Shown: in pieces, positions 41,201 to 52,826 of the stretch
How positions within the stretch are numbered: position 1 is the stretch's first letter
Layout: each line of letters opens with the position of its first letter
Assembly (NCBI GenBank): GCA_025716815.1
Contig: JAIXMN010000022.1
Span: forward strand, 434,001-498,000
Source of the DNA: Dichotomocladium elegans
Taxonomy: Eukaryota > Mucoromycota > Mucoromycetes > Mucorales > Lichtheimiaceae
DNA: 64,000 nt
Direction: 5' to 3'
The notes under the pieces: generated by a model
Told to the model about the DNA's origin: nothing
What the model saw: only the letters and a program-made list of their open reading frames with translations
Database searches by the model: none
Made by a program: the position numbers and the translations under genes

Positions 41201-43342
41201 GATATGGAGAACCTTTACCGCTTTGAAAAGGACAAGCGCATCCAGCCTGCTCTTGAAGCTGTTCAGAATATTACATTTGATCGCCCGCTTCCCGATGTGC
41301 TTACCATTATCTCGACGATACTCGAGGCGGACAGGGCTAGCGTAGAACAGAGCGTGTTTGAGGGCCCCCGACCAACTGGACGCGAACGGCCGTACAGTCA
41401 GCTCGGGGGAGAATTCACCAAGATATCTGTAGGAAACCCCGAGAAGGCGTTTGCGCAGATTGGTGTTGTGCTGGACCCATTGTCTGAGGCAGCCCAGAAG
41501 TGGTCAGCTGTGCTTGAAACATTGGCTGGGGTCCATGGCGTCTACATTGAGCTATATCTTAATCCCGTCCCCAAGCTGACCGAGATCCCGCTAACGCGCT
41601 TTTATCGATACGTGTTTGAGAGTGAGCCGGCTTTTAACCCCTCTACAGGCGAAATGGTACAGCCGTCTGCTTTCTTTGGGGATCTCCCCGAGGATGCCCT
41701 TTACACGCTTGGTATGGACGTGATCGATGCATGGCACGTTACTGTCAAGGAAGCAAATGTTGATCTCGACAACATCAAGCCTGATGTGATTCCTGTGGAT
41801 GCAGTATATGAACTCGAATATATCCTAGTCGAAGGTCATTGTATTGATGCAGATACGCGCGGAGCACCCCGCGGGCTCCAGTTCGTGCTTGGCACCAAGT
41901 CCTCTCCTGCGATGACCGATACCATTGTGATGGCTAACCTTGGCTACTTCCAGTTGAAGGCTCGTCCGGGTCTGTGGCATCTCAAGCTGCGCGATGGACG
42001 ATCCAAGCAGGTGTACCATATAGAAAGCGTTGGGACCCAGGGTAGCTGGCAGAAGAAAGGACCAGGCGAAGTGGCTATGATTGATGAGCTAGCACTCACG
42101 TCTTTCGAGGGATTGACGATATTCCCTCAGGTTCGCAAGAACAAGGGCATGGAAAGTGAGGATGTACTCCAAGACAACGCGAGCGCGGGTATCCGACGAA
42201 AGAAGGGGCCAAACGGGTTTTGGTCCAGCCTGGGTCAGAAATTCTTTGGCACAGAAAGCGACAGGATTTCATCCGAAGCACTTGACCCAGCCAGGTCGCA
42301 GGCCGATATCAACATTTTCTCAGTCGCTTCGGGTCATTTGTATGAGCGATTCATGTCCATCATGATTGCATCGGTGATGGAGCACACCAATAGCTCTGTC
42401 AAGTTTTGGTTTATTGAGAACTTTTTATCGCCGTCATTTAAAGATTTCCTGCCCCATCTCTCAGAGAAATACAAGTTCGACTACGAATTGGTCACATACA
42501 AGTGGCCATCATGGCTTCGATCACAGACCGAAAAGCAGCGTACCATCTGGGGGTAAGTGACCGCAAGTCTTTATGCATGTGAAGGCCCAAGGATTACTTA
42601 TGAACGCGTGGATAGGTACAAGATCCTCTTCCTGGACGTCTTGTTTCCTCTGGACTTGGACAAAGTAATCTTTGTAGACGCTGACCAGATCGTGCGCGCA
42701 GACCTCCAGGAACTCGTGGATCTAGATCTGCACGGCGCTCCGTACGGTTACACGCCCTTCTGCAAGGACCGTACCGAGATGGACGGCTTCCGATTTTGGA
42801 ACCAGGGGTACTGGAAATCCCACCTAAAGGACAAACCTTACCACATCAGCGCCCTTTATGTGATTGACCTTGTTCGGTTCCGCCATCTTGCAGCTGGAGA
42901 CCGACTGCGTGCTCAGTATCAGCAGCTCAGTGCCGATCCTAATTCACTTGCTAATCTCGATCAAGATCTGCCCAACAACATGCAACACGTCGTCCCGATT
43001 TACTCGCTCCCGCAAGAATGGCTTTGGTGTGAGACTTGGTGCAGCGATGAAAGCCTCGCAAAAGCGAAGACGATCGATTTGGTAATATCACTTTTTCTCT
43101 TTCGAGTTACTGTTTAACTGACTAGCGTTTATCGGTTGTAGTGCAATAATCCTCTCACCAAGGAACCGAAGCTTGATCGTGCACGCCGTCAAGTACCCGA
43201 ATGGGAAGTCTACGACAAGCAGATTGAGGATTTGCGTCGTCAGGTCGAACAGCAATCCTCTACAGCCTATGAACACGGGATGCCGGCGAGTAGCAGCAGC
43301 AGCAGCAACCCTACATATGTCCATGTTGCCGATGAACTGTGA
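38201..43342 (+). CDS. UGGT: UDP-glucose:glycoprotein glucosyltransferase
   Basis: ER folding sensor that re-glucosylates misfolded N-glycoproteins so they re-enter the calnexin cycle. Eleven exons (38201-38319, 38385-38995, 39072-39200, 39269-39491, 39550-39781, 39861-40050, 40121-40737, 40789-41094, 41159-42552, 42616-43081, 43142-43342) give 1495 residues, normal for the family. The N-terminus [19 protein letters not shown] is a signal peptide. The long middle part is the thioredoxin-like sensor region ([22 protein letters not shown]). The C-terminal GT24 glucosyltransferase starts near [14 protein letters not shown]; it has [14 protein letters not shown] (the DxD metal motif), [25 protein letters not shown] and [11 protein letters not shown]. 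The chain ends in ADEL, an HDEL-like ER retrieval signal. Confidence 0.97.
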
Positions 43343-44423
43343 GATCGGAGACAAGAGAGGCTTCGAGCCAAGCCACAGAATATAGTTTTGCGGCGGGGAT
43401 GTATCTGTGTTTGAATTAAAAAAGTATAAATAAGCAGCGAATTTGTGGATATGGTGTTTTTCTTTAGGACCGTACTCTACAGGATCTGTATGCAGTACAT
43501 TACCAAGTCTACGTTTTTCAAACGTGACGCATTCTACAAGTCAGAAGATGACTTATTCCAGCTCTTCCTATGAGTGAAGTGTGCTTATGGATTTTGCTTT
43601 CGGGCTGCCATTAGCAGTTGATGATCTCGCCTGTTCCCCTTGAGGGACATGGCAAGGAAGCGGCTGGGGTCTGATGGCTGCAATTCTCTTTCTAATCCTA
43701 AAGTAATGAAAACGAAAAATCACACGAGAAAATTTTTTTTCTCTTGTTCTTCCCCCCAAAATTGGATCGATCGGGCTATTCCAGTCAGTGGAACTTTTAT
43801 GATGCCCTCCCTCATTGCTGCCAGCCACTTCTGGCTAGATCGTCATTATCCTGACGTCAAGAGAGGCTTCCAAGTCACTGCATGCCTCAATGAGCTTCTC
43901 ATTGCATGCTTTGTTGCTGTGTAATCCTATACTGTACTGTACTTGACTGTTTCAGTAACATATGCTTGATGAAGGCAGAGACTACTAGTCTGAGGGTTTG
44001 TTAAATAATAAATCCCATAGAAATGCGCAAGAAGTTACGAGTGAATTGCTAGCCGACTCCCGCCCCTAAAGAACTTTGCAGCCCTGTTATCGCAGGGTTT
44101 AAGATGCGATAAGCAACATGCCTGGGCCACTCTCCCGTTCGATGAATGGAGGCGAGCCACCTTGTCGGTCAGCCGGAGGGGGGAAGAGAGCAGTACAGCC
44201 TGCTACGTGATAGCAAAGACGCTCGATCTGCTTAACGGTCATCATTTTCACGCGGTATTTGGGAACCGCATGGTAGTGGGGTTTTTTTTTTAAACCAATG
44301 GAAATGCTCGCTTGAAAAGTCACATTTTTCGAAATGCTGTCAAACAAGTGTAGCAGCATCTAATGCAAACCGTTTTCTTCTCCTTTCACACGCACGGTCC
44401 CTCTCTGAACACGCAGTGACCCG
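43343..44423. other. intergenic, two unassigned ORFs
   Basis: 1.1 kb between UGGT and UTP23. An exon-like stretch at 43469-43577 (+; RTVLYRICMQYITKSTFF) and an open frame at 43640-43924 (+) ending in a hydrophobic NELLIACFVAV match nothing I know and may be chance or remnants of a gene. Confidence 0.35.
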
Positions 44424-45473
44424 ATGCGACCAAAGACACAGCGCGCCTACAGGCGTTTGATGAATTCGTATAAATTAGCATTTGGATTTCGGCCCCCTTA
44501 TCAGCTGCTTGGTAAAATCCGGGTTTATTCTTCGTGATCGTGGACGATTGCGCTAATGGAACGCATCCAGTCGATGCGGACTTTTGCATGGAGGCGACGA
44601 AGCAAAAGCTTGACATGAACAAGGAACTCGGCGTGACTTTCCAGCAGCCGACGAAAACATGCAAGTCTCTAAAATAAATGCAGAGGAAAGGAAAAAAAAA
44701 AAACCTAATCCCATTTTCCCCCCCCTCCCACCGCTAGTCATCACCGAGTGCAGTATACAAGAATTACGGAAAAAAGGACCCGAGGGCCTCCACGCAGCCA
44801 GACTGGCACGCGAATTCGAACGACGTCGATGCCCACATACCCACAATCCCATCAGCAGCGCCGAATGTCTCGCGCAAGTCGTTGGTCCCGAGAATAAATA
44901 CAACTACTGCGTTCTATCTCAAAACGAGGCCCTCCGGAAGCAGCTGCGCGAGATTCCCGGTGTTCCCATGTTTTATGTAAAATCGCACATGATCGTCATG
45001 GAGATAATGACCGCCAAGTCAAAGGAGATCATCCAGCAGGTGAACAAGACCTTTTTTTTTGGTTCTCTGGCCGGCAAGGTCATTAACCTACCTCCTCTCC
45101 CCCCCCCAAAAAAAAACAACACTAGAAAGAGCAACAGAAACTTTTGCCCACATCGGCAGAAAGCGAATGGCTAAAGATGACAGTCGACAAGGAGGAGGGC
45201 GAAGAAGCAGAAAAGAAGAAGAAGAAGAAGAAAATCAAGGGACCCAACCCGCTCAGCGTCAAGAAGACCAAGAAAATCGCGCCACCGCCGCCCAAGAAAA
45301 GAAAACGAGAGGAGGAAAGCAAAAATAGTAGCACGGTGAAAGCGCCCGCACCAACAACAACAGAAAGAGGAGCAGCAGGAGAGACAGAGCCAGCAAAACC
45401 ATCCGCCGAAGAGACTGCGGAGAAGAAGAAGAATAAAAGAAAGAGGAGAAAGAAGACCAAGCACGACGATTGA
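44424..45473 (+). CDS. UTP23: rRNA-processing protein Utp23 (PIN-domain, small-subunit processome)
   Basis: Nucleolar PIN-like protein needed for early 18S rRNA processing and snR30/U17 release. Exons 44424-44511, 44571-44660, 44738-45039 and 45126-45473 give 275 residues. Landmarks are MRPKTQRAYRRLMNSYKLAF, RPPYQLLVDADFC, TECSIQELRKKG, the zinc-binding region RRCPHTHNPISSAECL, and the C-terminal IKGPNPLSVKKTKK, a short motif conserved in Utp23 that precedes a Lys-rich tail. As in yeast Utp23, the PIN acidic site looks incomplete. The second intron fits only as GC-AG (donor GCAAGT at 44661). The stop lies 51 bases from the stop of the convergent CBS-PB1 gene. Confidence 0.93.
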
Positions 45474-45524
45474 GTGAATAAATATACTTTTTTATGCTAC
45501 ATACAACTTTTTTTGTTTGTTTGT

Positions 45525-48107
45525 CTAGCGGTGTTTAGGGTTGACGCGGGAGTAAGCAAAGACACCAAGGATGACTACACCAAGGAAGACAATGGCAGAC
45601 GGCAGCATAAGTTCCTGAGGAAATGCGGATTGCTTGTGGCCATTGCTGCGCTCTTCTTCCTTATCAGCATCGCTGTCGTCCGACACATAGCGGCGAGATT
45701 TTCGCTTGGAGCTACGTTTTCGGTTGGTTGTGGAAGTTCTTTCAGTCGCATCCGCTTGGGATAGGTTGACAACGCCCGTGGCAGTACCATCATCGCCGTT
45801 TGCTGCTACGACTGCCGTCCTGGGGTCTAGTGCTGCTGCTGCTTCTGCAGCGGGTGCGGTGATTTGGACAGCTGGACTGATAACAGGGGTCTCGACCTGC
45901 GGAATGCGCGGTACCTCGGGTCTGCTGGCGTCATGAACAAACAACTTGACACGATCGCTGCCCGTCTTGCGTGCTAGTTGGACAGCATCCACAATGTCAG
46001 CGTCTGATGTGATGAGCACCTGATCATCCTCGTCGTCGAGATAGGAGATTGTCAGCCATTCATCAGACTCATCTGCTGCTGTAACAATGTGTTCTGTAAT
46101 AATCTTTTGGCGCACGGTTTCCAGGAGCTGAGAAAAGCTGTTGCTGGGTGATGTGAAGCGATGGGTCTTGCCCCCAATCGACGTGAATTTGAAAGCGAAC
46201 ATGCCGTCATCCAGAGGCTTAGCTGTAGTAGTATGTCGGCTGCTGCGAGGCTGCGATGATGAGGTAGCTGACAAAGCATCTTCGTTGTTGACCATGCTGG
46301 CTGACTCGTTCGGTGTGATTTCAGAAAAGTCCATGAGCTGGGACAATGACGCCGATGGCTCGGGCGAGATGATTGTGTTGGAGGTCCGGTCATGGTGGTT
46401 GTTCGCCGAAAGGGGATCCGAGGTCTGGGACTCGTTCTCTTGGGCGACATCTGTCGCGCCAAAGCTGTCCCAGAAACGTGACCACATGGGGCCTCCCTCG
46501 CCCTCTCCACCTTGAATACTGTGGATCTACCAGGACACCGGTGAGAAACAACACTCCTGCCTGTACTTCACATCCTGATTACCTGTTCGAGGGTAGCATA
46601 CGTGAGCTTCAACACATCAACGACACCCACAACGACACCCCCATCCATCACCGGCAAATTCAGAAAGTGGCCATCTAAATCTCAGCTGTTAAATACCGAC
46701 ACAAGTATCTTTCGCACACGCCAGAGAATTCAGGACGTACCATTCATGCGTCGCAGAGCATCCATAATGCTAGTGTTCGGCGTGGCTGTCTCTGGATGGG
46801 GCGTCATGACGCGCACTACCGAGCAATTTTCGGGATTCAACCCTGCAGCAATGACACGAAGGACAACGTCCTTGCTGTTCAATGGCGTGTTTAGTTATTA
46901 AGGTCCCCACCCCTGGTACATGCCCATCATGATGGCTTACGTCGTGAAGATACCGGCAAGACCCTCTCGGTCCGACACAAGCACCGCGGTGGTGTGGTAT
47001 TCCTTCATTGTCCGTGCCACGTCGCGGACATTTGTTTTCACAGTGACTTCGGCGGGCGGCGATCCGTCCAGGACCGATCCCAGATCCGGGCACGACATGC
47101 GATCACGAAGTGCTTCCATGTACTGTACAAGCTGGGCAGGGCTATTGCTGTTCCATTCCTTTTCTACGCCCTCGAGTGCATCGTAGAGTTTGCGCGAAGA
47201 GCCGTATGCCCTTTCCATCTTATCCAGTGCCTCGTAAAGGCACTTTGTAATATCCAGGAGGCCAAATATATCGCCATTGTCGTTGCATACCGGCTAAATA
47301 TGCAATTCTAAGCGTGAGAGGCAAGAGAATCTTGGGAGCAGGGAATATCTTTTTTTTTTTTCGTACCAGGTGCCGAAAGCCGCGGGAAACCATCAGATTC
47401 AAAGCATCTGTTGCCGATGTATCCGCGGTGACACACATGGGCCCTTGTGTCATGATCTGAGATACCGTTGTCGCTCTGATATGCCATGCTGTTCAGACAC
47501 AAAGTTTCTTTTGGACCAGCGCTTCTACCTCTTTATTCGTTTACCTAGCATCCAGCGACTCTGCAACGACTCGATATGCAAGATCTTTGGCCTAAGAAGG
47601 AAGCGCGAATAGTGGTTGTAGTGTTAGGGTCAGCTGAAGGACGGACAACAGAACAAGATACAATGGACATACCGTAAAAATACCACTCAAGTGATCCTCG
47701 TCGTCCACGACCAGCACGCAATTGCTTCGCTTGGCAGCCATGAGCTGGGCGGCCTCAATGACGAGAAGATTCTCTTTGACAGTGAGTGCCTGAGAAGGAC
47801 GCAATGCCGAGACAGTGCCTGCAATCTTGCGTGTTTGGCGAATTCGCGATGCTCCTGTCTGCTTCCTGGATAACTCATGCTCCAGTTTTTTGCGAATAGC
47901 CTAACATGGGGATTATCAAGGTAAACCTGATCAGATCCTTTTGTTTATAACACATACACTTATTGTTTTCGTCGGAAATGATACAAAAAGCTAGCTAACC
48001 TCGTCTCGCTTTGACTGGCGCTGCCTGCTGCCCAAGCTCGTCTGATCAGCTGTATCGGCTCGGGAAGAAGCTACAGAAGGAATCCGTGAGCTGGAGCGTT
48101 TGGACAT
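45525..48107 (-). CDS. four-CBS plus PB1 domain protein, tail-anchored (Mug70-like)
   Basis: Eight exons (minus: 48000-48107, 47673-47900, 47545-47591, 47367-47475, 46941-47293, 46741-46874, 46583-46674, 45525-46526) give 690 residues in frame. CBS repeats are seen as TVKENLLVIEAAQLMAAKRS, VTADTSATDALNLMVSRGFR, VTVKTNVRDVARTMKEYHT and ATPNTSIMDALRRMN; these pairs form adenosyl-ligand-binding Bateman modules in many proteins. A PB1 domain at about residues 470-560 (FAFKFTSIGGKTHRF; WLTISYLDDEDDQVLITSD) would mediate heterodimerisation. The C-terminus has one membrane helix (LMLPSAIVFLGVVILGVFAYS) followed by eight residues, a tail-anchor arrangement. The same domain order is found in fission yeast Mug70. 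Biochemical role unknown. Confidence 0.9.
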
Positions 48108-48539
48108 TTGTTCGAAGAGCACAGGAACAAACAAAAAAGGGGACAGCGTAAGGCTCAGAAAAAATCACGCGGAGATCAAAAGCACGGAGAAGAAGCACGA
48201 GCTTCTTGTTCAAACCGAACGCTTCCCCATGAAAAGGCTCCGATCATATCCTATACTGTATGTCACGGGTTCTTTATTTTTTTTATTTCGAGGAGCGCCC
48301 GGTAGAACATCGGATGGTGTGTTCCAGCCTGCGCTTTTGAATGAGAGATAGATGCTCCATATACGTATTGAGCCGCCAGTAACGAGGCGCTACTCCTTCG
48401 GTATTGTAGATATGGGGACAAGTGACGTATTATAAAATTTGGAAACTCTGTAGATTGAACACCGACATTGCCTACGGTTATTATAAAAGGACCATCCAGA
48501 GGAGTATATCTGTGAATGACAAGGGCTCGGGATACTCTA
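48108..48539. other. upstream region of CBS-PB1 gene
   Basis: About 430 bases, no gene recognised; probably promoter of the leftward gene. Confidence 0.4.
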
Positions 48540-49330
48540 TTCCGCGTCAAATCCTTATTTTCTTTTTCGGCTACGTAGTGGCTGCAGGAGTCTTAGCTTA
48601 CGCTGAATGCTTACGACACTAGGGCGGGTCCTTATTTCTTGGTCCGTGCCATGCTGAGCTTCATGCTCATATAGGAAAAAATGTAGCTTTTTCTAAAGCC
48701 CAATCTCAGTCTTGGCTGCGTCAACGCACCGAGCCCAAGGCGAAGTTAGACCCAATTACATCACTATTCCTGTCTTACAGATGAAACCAATGGCAGGCTT
48801 CATTCATTTTTCATAGGGCGTCGTCTTGGATATCTTTAGTCCTTCAATTCAAGATAACACTCCGATGTTCCTCGTGGGAGATTCCCCCTCCCTTGTCCTA
48901 TGTTTCTTGCATAGAATACTGTCGGGCACTGCAGTACGCTCGTTAATGTGCTCAACAGACAATGACTCCTCACTGCTTTGCTGCTAACTTCCCAAACATT
49001 AATTTGAAAACCTGATCTTGTCTGGTTACTGCAATAGCGGTGAGGGAAAAAGGTTTCTCCGATTTGAAAATACGCATGACAACAAGCTCATAGTCACCGT
49101 ACAAAGATAGACTATGCAATCATTCTCTCTTTGTGTTGTGTCTGTGGGGGGGGGAGAGAGACAAATAGAATAAAGATAGAATATGTGTTACTTCATTGAT
49201 GATATGGTTCATAGGCTCAAGCTGCCAATGCTCGGCAATAACATGGCCCTGTCCATCTTCGTTAAAAGAATTGATGAGTCATGGGATCGAATGACTTTAT
49301 CGGAAGCCAGAGATAATACTAGAATTCGTC
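48540..49330 (-). mobile_element. decayed Tc1/mariner copy 3
   Basis: Highly diverged relic related to copy 2 in the same orientation. Blocks near 48575-48700 (TCCTTATTTCTTGGTCCGTG, then GTAGCTTTTTCTAAAG) match 58232-58312, and 49205-49265 (GGTTCATAGGCTCAAG, CATGGCCCTGTCCATCTTCG) matches 58895-58955. It retains no usable frame. Confidence 0.6.
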
Positions 49331-49518
49331 GGGTTTGTACCTCTGATAGGAAGTGAAGATAGCATGTACAATTCGGCGACACTGTGTTGCTAGCAAATAA
49401 GCGTATGCATTAGATAAGCGGCGCGCCCTCCCCCACCCCCCAATCCCCTTCTGCTATCGAATATTAATGGAACCTGTGGGAAACACTCTTCTTCCAGTCT
49501 TTATTTTGCCTTCCGTCC

Positions 49519-50806
49519 ATGCGCGGCATTGTAGTCTTCAGCGGATCCTCTCATCCCGCTCTTACCGAGAAAATATGTCAGCAACTATCTTGTGAGCCCG
49601 GTAAAACCTTCCTCGCCAAGTTCAGCAATAATGAAACTCGAGTGGAACTTTATGAATCAGTCCGAGAACAGGACGTCTACATTGTGCAATCCGGTTCCGG
49701 TAGTGTCAATGACAACTTCATGGAACTGCTCATAATGATCCACGCTTGCAAGACCGCGTCTGCCAAGAAGGTCACAGCAGTTATTCCATTCTTCCCTTAC
49801 TCAAGGCAACCCGATGTGCCTTATAAGCAATCCGGTGCACCATTGACCCGCGCGCCGCCCATCACATTGCCGTCCACCCCGGTGCCGTCCACCCCGACCA
49901 CCCCCGCTCATGAGATGCAGTCGCTACCTTTAGACTTTGAAGATATCCAGCTAAGCCAGCCGCTGCAGACATCCTGCTGGCCTGATCCAACCCATTCTTA
50001 CCGTCACTGGGTTGCCCGATCCGGAACATTGGTTGCGAACCTGCTGACATGCGCAGGTATGCGGCGTGATCTGAGCGTTGAGTATGTACGTAAACTGATG
50101 ATTGCTTGTTTGTAGGCGCAGATCATATCATCACCCTTGACCTTCACGATCCGCAATTCCAGGGATTCTTCGACTGTCCAGTCGACAACCTTTCTTCGAT
50201 GCCGATGATGATAAAGTATATCCTGCACAACATACCCAGCTATGAAGAAGCTGTGGTTGTTTCACCTGATGCTGGTGGCGCAAAGAGGTAATTACGAAGG
50301 AGATTGGAAGGACGGGGGAGCGAAAACCATGGGAGCATCCGGGACTCAGATATCACTGTACCCCCAGAGCTACGGCTATTGCTGAGAAGCTTCAGATGGA
50401 TTTTGCCTTGATCCATAAGGAGCGGCGGCGTCCCGACAAGCCACAGAAGCACGATCTTATGCTTGTCGGCGACGTACGTGATCGTGTCTGTCTGCTCATT
50501 GATGACATTACGGATACAAGCTTCACGATCACCAAGGCAGCAAAGCTTCTGCATGAGCACGGCGCCACTAAAATTTATGCGCTCATCACTCATGCAACCC
50601 TGAGCGGCGACGCCATAGAACGCATCGAGCGAAGTTTTCTAGACAAAGTCATTGTCAGTAATTCGGTTCCGCAGGATGAGAACGTGAAGGCATGTAACAA
50701 GATCAGTACGTTCAACGTGGCCCCTCTTTTCGCAGAATCCATCCGACGGATCCATAATGGCGAAAGTTTAAGCATGTTGTTTGATCCCACATATCAGCTA
50801 TTTTGA
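49519..50806 (+). CDS. PRS5: ribose-phosphate pyrophosphokinase (PRPP synthetase, Prs5-like)
   Basis: Makes PRPP from ribose 5-phosphate and ATP for nucleotide, histidine and tryptophan synthesis. Exons 49519-50056, 50116-50287 and 50368-50806 give 382 residues. Landmarks: [52 protein letters not shown] (with the metal-binding DLH), [12 protein letters not shown] and the PRPP loop [13 protein letters not shown]. Between FPYSRQPD and NLLTCAGADH the chain carries an insertion of about 55 residues rich in Pro, Thr and Ser, where canonical enzymes keep the flexible catalytic loop. Yeast Prs1 and Prs5 also bear non-homologous inserts and work in hetero-complexes, so this subunit may need a partner. 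The PRS5 name is by resemblance only. Confidence 0.88.
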
Positions 50807-50932
50807 AAAGAAAAAAAAACGTATTTATTCTTATTACTCCATTACGCTGTGTATCCATGTGGTAGCCATGGTGTATACCCGTATAGGTTTACGGTGGTAT
50901 TGTTTCATTTGACGGAAAAATTCATTCATCTT

Positions 50933-52658
50933 CTAGCATTCTTTATCTGCGCTCCATATTTTGACCCAGTCGACTGCGAGTGCTCGCTTGTTGCCCTCTC
51001 CCCACGTTTCCAGCCATTGGTCTCGGTGATCCCAAAATGAATTCATGGCATGAGGATCACTGTTTTTCCAAGGCTTGCCAGGGGCATCGGGCCAATATTC
51101 TGTCGCTCCGCCTGCTGCCACATTCAGTATCTAGTTTTCGCGTTAGTTTCAGAAAGAAAGAGAGAGAACGGTTGTAAGGAGAAAATAACACATTACAAGA
51201 TAGAACTCTTGATCAAAAGGTGCACTGATATGTGAGCCGCGCCAGGGATTCATCATGGTCTCGGGGAATCCACCCCTGTCCCAGAAGCTTTGATCAAAGT
51301 TGACCAAGAGGATGGTAATGTCATCCACGTAAGTCCTCAGGCCTTCTTCAGACCACTCCATGCCTAAATACGTAAGAATATATAAGCAATCGTTTTTGAG
51401 AATGACACACCAACCGATCTTTTTACCGTATGTGTGGAAATCATCAGCAAACGTAGACCCGTTCTCGAGGATGGCTTCGGCATGGGAAAGATCCCACTGG
51501 TCCATGGTATAATGCGTTCCCCAATGCAGAGTTGACCCAAAGGTGGTGATGTTTCCATACGGATAGTCCCTATTGCCTCGCGATTCCATCTGTTTTTTTA
51601 TATGCTTTTGTTAGCAATCTCATCAAGCTTTTCAGGTCGAGGAGGGTTTCTCGCGGATTTACAATATCAATTTCACCTGGTTATAAAGAAAACTTGAGCA
51701 CGATATACACACACACATTATATATATATAGGCAAAACAAAAAAAAAGTGGGGTACAATACAGAGATATCAAAATGACCACCTACCACTAGCAGGCCATA
51801 CGCCATAGGCAGAATGTTTTGGCATCATCCAGATGGCTGGCCACAGCCAGTCACCCACGGGCAATCGTGCACGGACCTCCACCTTACCATATCGGATGGA
51901 CACCGAATCAATTGTTCTCAGACGAGCGGACTGGATGGGGTTGATGTAATTGCCGCCTGCAGCTGCGCCTGACGTACGCTCACATCCTGCAAGAGGGTAA
52001 AAGACAGGCGGTTAAATCATATGGGAGTTTTTTTTTTTTGTGGGGATGGGGGAACAAAGAGCTCTTCTTGCCATAATTCGAGTTATCAGTGCAGCTCACC
52101 GATGGCTCACCGGACCTATATATCCACATTATATCCTAATTAGGAACCAACCAAAGGCCCGCTTTTGCACAGTTCAATTCTAACCAGAGATTGAGTTGTC
52201 CGCCGTCTTTGAGCGCTTTCTGTCCAAGCATTTCCTCGGTCAACGTAGGTTTGATATACAAGATACCATCTTCCACAAAACTATTGGATCGGTTGTTTGT
52301 GTACCTATGTTTTTTTTAAAAGAGAAAGGCTCTGGTGAACGATGCGTGCATGCGTGCTGGTGTTGTCTGTGCAGTTACCATTGAAATTCCCAATTACCGC
52401 CTGGTCTTGCATTTTCAATGCTTAACAAAAAAAAAAGGACAACGGCATACGCACTCATCATCACATACCTCCGCTCATCGTAATTTCATGCTGCCATTTG
52501 CTCAAGTCAAATCGGTTGAAATGATCTTCAAATACCAAGCAGTTCTCTTTGATTTCGAATGGTTCCTGCATTTTCTTGATCGACTCAGCCTTGAGTTCAA
52601 AGGCGTCGGTGACGGCGCTGAAAATAATGAGACCGCAAAGCGATGTAAATGCCCACAT
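50933..52658 (-). CDS. secreted GH16 glycoside hydrolase (laminarinase-like beta-glucanase)
   Basis: Nine exons (minus: 52465-52658, 52379-52405, 52185-52304, 52072-52115, 51786-51986, 51663-51676, 51427-51589, 51197-51363, 50933-51130) join in frame to 375 residues. MWAFTSLCGLIIFSAVTDA is a signal peptide. The GH16 core is seen as FEDHFNRFDLSKWQHEIT, NWEFQWYTNNRSNSF, LWPAIWMMPK, GEIDIMESRGN and LRTYVDDI. The ExDxxE catalytic triad (nucleophile Glu, Asp, acid/base Glu) is intact, so activity on beta-1,3-glucan type substrates is expected, outside the cell or in the wall. The exon carrying EIDI is 14 nt long. The intron at 51987-52071 has a GC donor (GCAAGA). The first intron needs an unusual GTGATG donor, so residues around 64 are less certain. 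Confidence 0.9.
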
Positions 52659-52826
52659 GAGTTTGCTGCTGCACAAAAGGAAAGATGGGCGATGTTATCT
52701 CTTTAATATCCCATAAGTAAGCATTTATAGGAAATTAGGGTCGGTGGGGAATGTGATATCTCTACGTGTCTTGTCCCCGATCCCCTCCTCTCTCAGTTTT
52801 GCATGCGTCCTTCTTCGGAATATTTT

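Noticed and set aside
45171..45464. Leu/Phe-rich minus-strand ORFs over the UTP23 C-terminus
   Set aside because: Complement of the Lys/Glu-rich tail codons; antisense artefact.
50045..50115. Extension of the PRS first exon to the stop at about 50115
   Set aside because: A GT-AG intron at 50057-50115 restores the conserved [13 protein letters not shown] join; reading through gives an early stop.
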